DNA of 64,000 bases from Morinoia aosen (lineage: Eukaryota > Arthropoda > Malacostraca > Amphipoda > Talitridae), in NCBI GenBank assembly GCA_030386875.1, contig CM059576.1, positions 13,148,058-13,212,057 of the forward strand. The letters are read 5' to 3'. Position numbers and translations under genes: made by a program. Of this stretch, positions 57,119-64,000 are shown one piece after another (the first letter of the stretch is position 1; each line of letters begins with the position of its first letter). Below the pieces are notes generated by a model. It was not told where the DNA came from. It saw only the letters and a program-made list of their open reading frames with translations, and ran no database searches.

Positions 57119-58270
57119 ACGGCTAAAAATAACCCGAAACGAACTTGGGAAATCATTAGTGAGGTAGCCCCATATAAAAATTTAGATCGTAAAAGTAATT
57201 TTGAAAATCCCTTGGCAACAGCCACAGATTTCAACACATTCTTTTCAAAAGTAGGGGCTCAAGTTTTCAGTGAGGTGTGTACCTATCCAGATGAAACGAC
57301 AATTGAAAATTCATGCCCCACTGCACCCTCGAGGACTGATGTCAAGTGGAGACCACGCCCTGTCGATTTACCGGAGTTACAAAATATCTTATACTCACTA
57401 AAAAACACAAAAGCAATTGGACATGATGGTTTCAGTCTTCAATATATCAAAGACAGTTTCCCTGTTACAGCACCATGGATTCATCTGATAATTAATACAT
57501 CAATAGTAACCAACATGTTTCCAAACCAATGGAAACACTCCGTTATTAGACCGTTGCATAAAAGTGGTGACCTAAATACAGCATCAAACTACAGGCCCAT
57601 CAGTCTTTTGCCTGTCATGTCAAAACTATTAGAGAAAGTGGTGACAAATCAACTGTCGTTTCACCTGGACGAGTCAAATCTACTCCACCAAAATCAATAT
57701 GCCTATAGAAGAAATACTAGCACTCAAGACGCTCTGCTCAATATCTCTGAAAAAATATACAGTGACATCGATCAAAAGAATGTAACACTCTTGCTGCTAC
57801 TCGATCTCTCTAAGGCGTTCGATAGCGTCGAACATGATAGACTTCTACGTAAAATACTGAACTTGGGAATAGACACGCAATGGTTTGAAAGTTACTTGTC
57901 AAATCGATCTCATGCAGCCCGCATAGAAAACAAATTGTCCTCATTCATTCAAAACAATTTTGGTGTTCCCCAAGGATCCATTCTTGGTCCGCTACTGTTT
58001 TTTATTTTCATTAATGATTTCCCTCCAATGCCTTCTAACACACGGATCTCAATGTATGCAGATGATGTTCAAATTGCAATGACAAGTTCTGTATCGGAAA
58101 TGCCACAGACGCAAATTAAAGCCGAAAATTTACTGACTAGCCTGAAATCATGGTACGACCGAAATGGTCTTAAACCAAATGCTAATAAAACACAATGCAT
58201 TATTTTTGGATCCAAAGATGCAATTAAAAAACTTCAGATTTTACTCTTGCAGTTGGAAATGATAAAATAA
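57119..58270 (+). pseudogene. Reverse transcriptase of the core LINE (CR1/L2 group)
   Basis: After the frameshift the frame reads ALITAKNNPKRTWEII and then the RT domain. Numbered from 57212, motifs are IRPLHKSGDLNTASNYRPIS (about residues 111-130), KLLEKVV, LLLDLSKAFDSVEHD (about 200-214), FGVPQGSILGPLLF, and the active site YADD at 282-285. Both catalytic aspartates are present. The NYRPISLL ... KLLEKVV pattern and absence of RNase H fit CR1/L2-type LINEs. The frame ends early at 58270; reading continues one frame over with VKNLGIWFDRNMSF. Confidence 0.9.
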
Positions 58271-58891
58271 ATGCATCAGAAAAAGTTAAAAATCTAGGAA
58301 TTTGGTTCGATAGAAATATGTCCTTCAAATCTCCCGTTGAGACTACTTGCAACAAAATCTACGGAACTTTAATGTTTTTTCATCGTATAAAAAGTATGCT
58401 AGACGAAAAATCCAGATTATTAGCAATTCAATCCCTTGTGTTATCGCGCATTGACCATTGCAGCGTAGATGGGGAGACTTACCTAAATACCTTCAAAGGG
58501 ACTTGCAAAAGTGCATGAATTTTGCAGCGAAGGTGGTATGCAACGGTAATTTCAAAAGAAGTGATCACGTAGCCCCTCTCCTCAATAAACTCGGCTGGAT
58601 TCCTATCCAAGAAAGGCTCCTCATGCAAAAGGCCCAATACGTATTCTCCTCGTTATATCTTCCTCAGAGCAATGCTGAGATAGTGCGTTTCCATCCACCC
58701 ACTGTAACCAATCAAAAACCGAACAGAAACATAATGTCTTAGTCAACTATCGGTTATCTCACTTAGGGCAGAAGGCTCTGTCCATATCAGGCGCCTTACT
58801 GTGGAACAAACTTCCCCCGAGTATTAAAGTCCCTCAAGGACCGAGAGAATTTAATGCCAAAATAACTCGTCATCTTGTGTCTCAAAAATAA
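58271..58891 (+). pseudogene. RT thumb and C-terminal tail of the core LINE
   Basis: Pieces in changing frames: VKNLGIWFDRNMS and CNKIYGTLMFFHRIKSML (58290-58400), LQKCMNFAAKVVCNGNFKRS and LNKLGWIPIQERLLMQKAQY (58500-58640), then SGALLWNKLPPSIKVPQGP and FNAKITRHLVSQK ending with TAA at 58889-58891. This is the regular C-terminus of CR1/L2-group LINE proteins. At least one frameshift (near 58470) and one stop (58740) interrupt it. The full C-terminus being present argues that the 3' end of the LINE lies within 58892-59042. Confidence 0.8.
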
Positions 58892-59042
58892 TTCTTAATT
58901 ACAGAACATACAAAATAAGTACTGTCGAATCTCATCTGCCTGGTATCTCCATTGCTCAAAAATCTCCCTCGCTTATTGTTTTATAATACAAGATATCACA
59001 CAACAGTTTTAAAGTTTGCGTAGGTATTGTTTTGATCGCCTA

Positions 59043-62000
59043 TACGCTGCCATTTGCAAACATGCTTTCTTGAATATGTGTGTACGGATATAGGTGTATG
59101 TAGACATAAGGGTGTGCATATGTGAACGTACACCTGAGTGCACTAGCGTAGATAAACCAGTCGAAGGTTGCATTTTATGTCATTCCTCTCCATTTTTGTG
59201 CAAGCATCAAACTAGACCGTCATGGTACCTATGTGTGTGTGTTTATCAAATGCAGACATTCTGCACCATATTACAAAGATAAAGTGATTTTTTTCTAATA
59301 TGAAATTGTAAAGCATCCATGTAAAAAAAGCAATAAATTCGTTGTGTCATCATCCATTTATACTGCAGTATTATGCTTATAGTTATATGCTTATAATAAT
59401 GAGATACCTATGTTTGTTAACCAATTGCCGACAATTTGCGCCATATTTCAAAGATAATGAGATTTATTTTTTTTTAATATGATACCTTTATAGGACATTA
59501 ATGTTTTCTTTCTCATTCACGTCCCACAATCGTTTTCATGCTTCAGACTTAGGTAGACTGTTTTGTGCCACTATTTTTAGCACGAAATTTTATAAAATTC
59601 ATGCCATAATAAAAGATATTTTCTCCGTTTCCCTCGATTGGAATTTCTGGTTTATACTGACTAGTTTACGCTGATATTCGCGCACATGCGTACTTGTGTA
59701 TTTGTGTACGTGTGCGCGCCATGCGTATGACACTAAATAGAATGCGTATGTATTGCCTCGTTGCATAGAAATGCATTTGTGTATCCTTACGAGTTTGGTG
59801 TATATGCGTGCATGTGTATGTGTATATATTTACATGTATATGTGCACACATGTATGTACTAGACTGACAACTAGCATTTTACTAGAGATAATGGTCTTTT
59901 TTCTGTTCACTCTCAACTTGTAACATTACCTAACTCATCATCTCTTAATTATTGTAAAGCATTCATGTAAAAACTATACATTTGTTCTGCGATCATCCAT
60001 TTTTTGTTTAAATAAAATGATTATTAACAAATGACCGCTATGTTAAAATTGTTGGATCAGAAATACAAAGCTTATAATCTTCTTGGTCCTCATGCTTATG
60101 TGTACGTGTATACATGTGTATGTATATATGTATATATGTATATATACGTGTATATATATGTATGAATATATATATATGGATGTATATTTATATATATATT
60201 TTTTTCATGCTTCCTTAAAATGACACTTTCGAACATTGGCCGAAACAAGCGATTCGTGTATTATTTCCTGGCGTTAAGAATTGCGAAGTTTTATGTCATG
60301 TACATATAAACTGTCAAAAGTGTTTACACCCCACAATGAAAATGCATCGTCCATGAAATTGTGTTATCTCTTATAATTTTTATTACATGTATTATCAAAT
60401 GTAGATTAAGCAAGATTAGGATTACATTGCTCTCAATCATTTTTTTCGACTAGTGACACGAGTTTTACAATACTCGTGTGTGTGTATCATCTAAGTGTAT
60501 TAATTTTAAGAGATTTTAAAAACCAATGATGGTACTTTTGCACCATCTTAATTGGAAATATACTGTTTTTTTTGCGAAGGACATGAGCTTGATAAGCTCC
60601 ATAAGTTCAATTCCTACATAGCATTCCTTATGAGGCGCCAATTACTTAGACGCCTTCAAAAATGTATAATTATGAGTTACCTACATAGGATTGTCTCGCA
60701 GAGCTCCTACACTTTTCAGTACGCCAACCCTTTTGTACTGCACCATTGTCTAATTATTCAGTTTTAAGGGTAACTAAAACGGCAAGATTTTGCGTCCAAA
60801 ACCTGACAGTTTGAGCCTCTCTTACCGCACCAAAGATGTTCTAAAAACAAAAGATGAAGGCACCAGTAAGATTGGAGTTAGAGGAACGTAGAATCTATGC
60901 ATAAGGTGTATTCCCGCTCAGGGTCTCGTGCACACAGAAACAGTAAGTTGAGAAGGAAGTTTACAAAACAGGATATAACATGAAGAAGAAAGTCAGAGGG
61001 GCTGGAAACCAGGACAGCAATGAAGCTCAAAAATCTCCTTGCACCAGCAAAATGGAATTGCAAAATGAATTGGTGACAAAATATTGTAATAATATAACAC
61101 TCAAAGTTTCCAGAAACGCTGCAACTCCTTAACAATTTCAATGCTTGGTCGTACCGTCGTTTACACTCAGTTGTTACTCGTCCTAGTGAAATTACAAACG
61201 CTCGTGATTATTATTTTTATTATAAAAGAAAGTTTTAGCCTCCCTTAACCACGACAAAAATGTTCCAAGAGAGGAAGGATGAAGGCACCATTTAGTATGG
61301 AGTTGAGGGAACGCGGAATCTATGCACAAGGTGCATAGAAACAGTAAGCTAAAAAAGAAATTCATGAAACATGATCAAAGTTGAAGAAGAAAGTAATAAG
61401 TGGTGAAAAACAGGACAGCAGAACCGAAAAAGATGGTCCGTAACAACACAAAACCTATTCTATTTCAACAAAAAGTAAGCCTACCTAACCATTACCTCGG
61501 GCCCTCACACCCTCCCCCTGGGAGCGCTAATTCCCATAGATACAATAGTTGTGTCCCCCTGAGTCGAAACAAAGTTTGTGTCGAAACAAAATTTTGTCGG
61601 AATTGCATGGGAATAGCCTAACAATATTTCTTCACTTTTTCACCCAATGTTTCCCGTAATTAACTGTAAACTCTATCTACATTAGCACGACAGGAATTAG
61701 CACTCCCTGAGGTAATATGTGAGGTCCCGAGCTGAGAGTTAGGTAGGCTTATTTTCTGTTGATATACAATTTTTTGTATTGTTATGCAGCATGTGACTTG
61801 TTTCACTGCTGTCCTGGTCTCCAGTACTTCTGACTTTCTTATTCAATACACTCATGGCTTAGAAAAGAAAAAAGAAAACATTTTATTTCCAATAAAGTAC
61901 AAACATGAAATGTCGATACATTGGTTTTTGAAACACCTTAACATTAACATCCTTAAATGATTATAACACATTGGTATCGTAATGCCCGTGTAGAATGTTG

Positions 62001-63888
62001 AAATAAAATGATTGATAGAAAAGTACAACAAAATTGAGTTCCTTTCCTTGCCTAATCTGATTTTGAACTAGGAGAGCACAATCCTCGCGACGTTCATTTG
62101 AAAAACACTTTCATTAGTACGCACAAGTATGGAAAAATGAAAGCGAAAAATGCATTCAAATACCTTAGCATAGAAACCCTTAATTGCTATTTATACATGG
62201 TTATCGTAATACCCATGTTAGGTGTTGGAACATATGATTTAGATCCTTAATTGCTATTCATACATGGTTACCGTAATACACATGATAGTTGTCGACACAG
62301 GATTTAGGGAGAGGCACAAGTTAATAAAAAATAAACAATAATCTGTACAAGAGGATCGTTTGCATTTGGAGGGCGGCACTAAGTTTCAGTTTCTGTGTTT
62401 TAATTTCTAAGTTTCAATTTCTGAAATTTTTGCTAGGAAGTGGAAATTTATCTTATTTTACGTTCGCTAAGTCATTCCAATATTGATCTTACTTATTCCT
62501 GTCGAATGAAATGAGCATCACAACTGTTAGTTCCATGCATTCTTTGTCAGCTTACTGTTTCTATGCGCGCGGGATAATATGCGAGAACACACCTTGTGCA
62601 TGGATTCCGAGTTCCTCGAACCCCAACTCAATGGTGCCTTCAAACTTCCTCTCTTTGAATATTTTTGTTCAGGTAAAGAGGCTCAAACTAACTTGTTTTC
62701 CTTTAGAATGGGAAAAAGAAAAATTGAACTTTTTTAGTTACCCATGAAGAAGAAATAATTTTGCATGTATGCTGTAAATTTGGCTTGGAATCAATGAAAT
62801 TCAATGCGCTCAACTCAACATTTTAATATTTAGTTCTCCATCAATTTTTGGTGGGCGCTCTAGATTGGCGCCATGGTTTCAAGCATTCAAGACTGATTTC
62901 ATGTACTGAGGCTCGTGATGTAACCTCCTAGCTAATGTCTAGTCAAATACGTAGTGTAAATTAGTATCGATGACTGAAGTAATTTATATATGAAGCTAGG
63001 AGTACGAGGCGTGCAAGAAATGCATTTCTCAAGCGTTGAGCCAATATCCTCGTTAAAACTTCTATTGCATTTTCCCACTTGGCATTTTGAGTGAATTCTC
63101 AAAGTACATTTGTTATTCCTGCCAAACTGCACAGCGAACATGCTTCACATTTAGATCATCAGTGTAAGCTTATATATGAAACTTACGAGTAAAATTAGTT
63201 GGAATAAACGTTGATAATAAATAAAATACAGAAACTTTGCGCCACTAAAAGCATGACAAACTATTTAACGAAGTGAAATATTGGGACGTACTCTGTGGGA
63301 CTATCGTTATGGAAATGGATTAAAGTGAACTACTCAGCCTGGTACAATGGACACATTTGAGTGTAGCTACTTGTGGGCCCGAATAAGTACAGCGACTTCC
63401 AGGGCATCCTATCATCAACGCTATTCTAACGTCTTCTAATCAATCGAGTATTTGGCTGTGCAAAAGCTAGTGAAATAAATGAAATGCTTTACATTTGAGC
63501 CTGTATGCAAATGAGCAACATACTGAGTGGTGCACTTATGTCACCATACGTAGTCAACGTGTGAAGACTTAACATAAATCTAATATTTAACGCTTGATCG
63601 AACGAACGATGATAAAAGAAAAGTCAGAAAGAGAGTTTGGCACAGAGCGTGTCGGGGAGAGAAGAGGTGAGACGGAAAAATATAGATAGGGTACTAATAA
63701 AGGTGCGCTTTGCGCATGTGGTGCTGGTGTTGGAGGGTTTTTGTATGTAGTTTGAGGATGGTGTAAGTTAACTACCCGTCCGGGCTTTGTATGGGTGGGT
63801 GTTACGTTAGTGAGCATCTAAAGTACTGGACGCGGGTAAGTATACTTGCCGTGGTGGAGGGGGTTGTGGACTAGTACTCTTTTGATGA
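59043..63888 (+). mobile_element. Composite fold-back element E2, right arm
   Basis: Inverted copy of 49180-53335. Inner end TACGCTGCCATTTGCAAAC. Includes the mirrored TA-rich run (60080-60205), forward S modules (60806, 61230), a reverse S module (61680-61860 resuming at 62545) and the block with TCGAACGAACGATG (63598). It is about 690 bp longer than the left arm because of an extra segment at 61862-62545. Similarity to the left arm ends at about 63888 (after TTTTGATGACGTG); the 60-bp array expected further out is not reached before the window ends. Confidence 0.85.
61862..62545. mobile_element. Unidentified 0.69-kb insertion in the right arm
   Basis: In the left arm (about 50500-50535) and in arm E1 (about 34670-34690) the S-module sequence is continuous at this point. 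Here, between CACTCATGGCTT and CAGCTTACTGTTTCTATGCG, lies an extra AT-rich segment. It contains two direct copies of a CCTTAATTGCTATT(T/C)ATACATG block (about 62188 and 62250), spaced 62 bp, followed by GTTA(T/C)CGTAATACC-like sequence. No ORF or recognisable ends. Confidence 0.7.
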
Positions 63889-64000
63889 CGTGCTGCTGGA
63901 GCTAATTTTTTTCTGTTGTTCACTTTATTTTCTCATCGTCGTTTCAGTCATTTTTGCTCTCTTTTGATAGTCGTGATTAAGATCACAATTCTTTTATTTT
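63889..64000. other. Sequence unrelated to the paired arm
   Basis: T-rich sequence that no longer matches the left arm or arm E1. Either a further insertion or the break point of the right arm; the window ends too soon to tell. Confidence 0.4.

Larger units (their letters stand above)
53336..59042 (+). mobile_element. E2 core: LINE-like unit with OTU protease, endonuclease and RT
   Basis: Single-copy (in this window) 5.7-kb segment between the two arms. It codes on the plus strand almost end to end: N-terminal ORF, OTU-type protease, apurinic-type (EEP) endonuclease, reverse transcriptase and a C-terminal tail. RT and endonuclease motifs are of the CR1/L2 group. The 3' untranslated part is only about 150 bp (58892-59042) with no poly-A or simple tail before the arm begins. 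Several frameshifts and stops make it inactive. Whether the core belongs to the arms or was inserted between them is discussed under findings. Confidence 0.85.

Noticed and set aside
53336-59042. Helentron-type rolling-circle element (OTU plus endonuclease)
   Set aside because: No Rep or helicase motifs; instead a reverse transcriptase with YADD directly follows the endonuclease.
46755-63888. Polinton/Maverick or DIRS-like element because of long inverted ends
   Set aside because: No DNA polymerase B, integrase, capsid, tyrosine recombinase or RNase H parts were found; RT and endonuclease are LINE-type.

Overview
The window looks like transposon-dense, AT-rich arthropod DNA, probably insect. 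The reasons are the mix of Ty3/gypsy, BEL/Pao, Penelope-like, I-group and CR1/L2-group LINE, hAT, piggyBac-type and mariner-like relics, plus degenerate CCTAA runs. I did not recognise one complete host protein gene. The best host signal is a probable terminal exon at 14525-14723; a CRE/CCAAT promoter-like patch lies at 23.18-23.33 kb. The species cannot be named from this sequence.

Layout. 1-11665: two Penelope-like element (PLE) copies lie in inverted orientation, and the left copy was split by a young Ty3/gypsy element (425-10388, minus strand, 173-bp LTRs, 4-bp target duplication). 12466-14723: a 48-bp minisatellite whose unit carries a 3' splice-site-like sequence runs up to the probable exon and is itself split by a 5'-truncated I-group LINE. 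17.1-18.2 kb: a 32-bp minisatellite and an unassigned ORF. 19.5-22.3 kb: a decayed CGGBP1-like hAT transposase. 25.4-26.5 kb: a second, short hAT copy with both ends. 26.8-30.4 kb: a partial BEL/Pao copy (minus strand).

31.4-64 kb: a domain built from one modular inverted-repeat family. A single arm (31.4-37.0 kb) has an inverted counterpart (46.8-53.3 kb), which pairs again with 59.0-63.9 kb. Between the last two arms, meeting them to the base, lies a 5.7-kb unit (53336-59042) that encodes an AT-hook-like N-terminus, an OTU-type cysteine protease domain, an apurinic-type endonuclease and a reverse transcriptase. This composite, a LINE-like core inside kilobase-long fold-back arms carrying 60-bp minisatellites, is the most unusual object here. 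Its coding parts carry several breaks.

The 37-46.8 kb stretch between arms is a mosaic of short palindromic modules of the same family, two SINEs, a PLE relic, a mariner-like 5' end and minisatellites. A piggyBac-type MITE sits in one arm, and the unoccupied TTAA site is visible in the paralogous arm. Several local palindromes with 1-base spacers look like template-switch scars.
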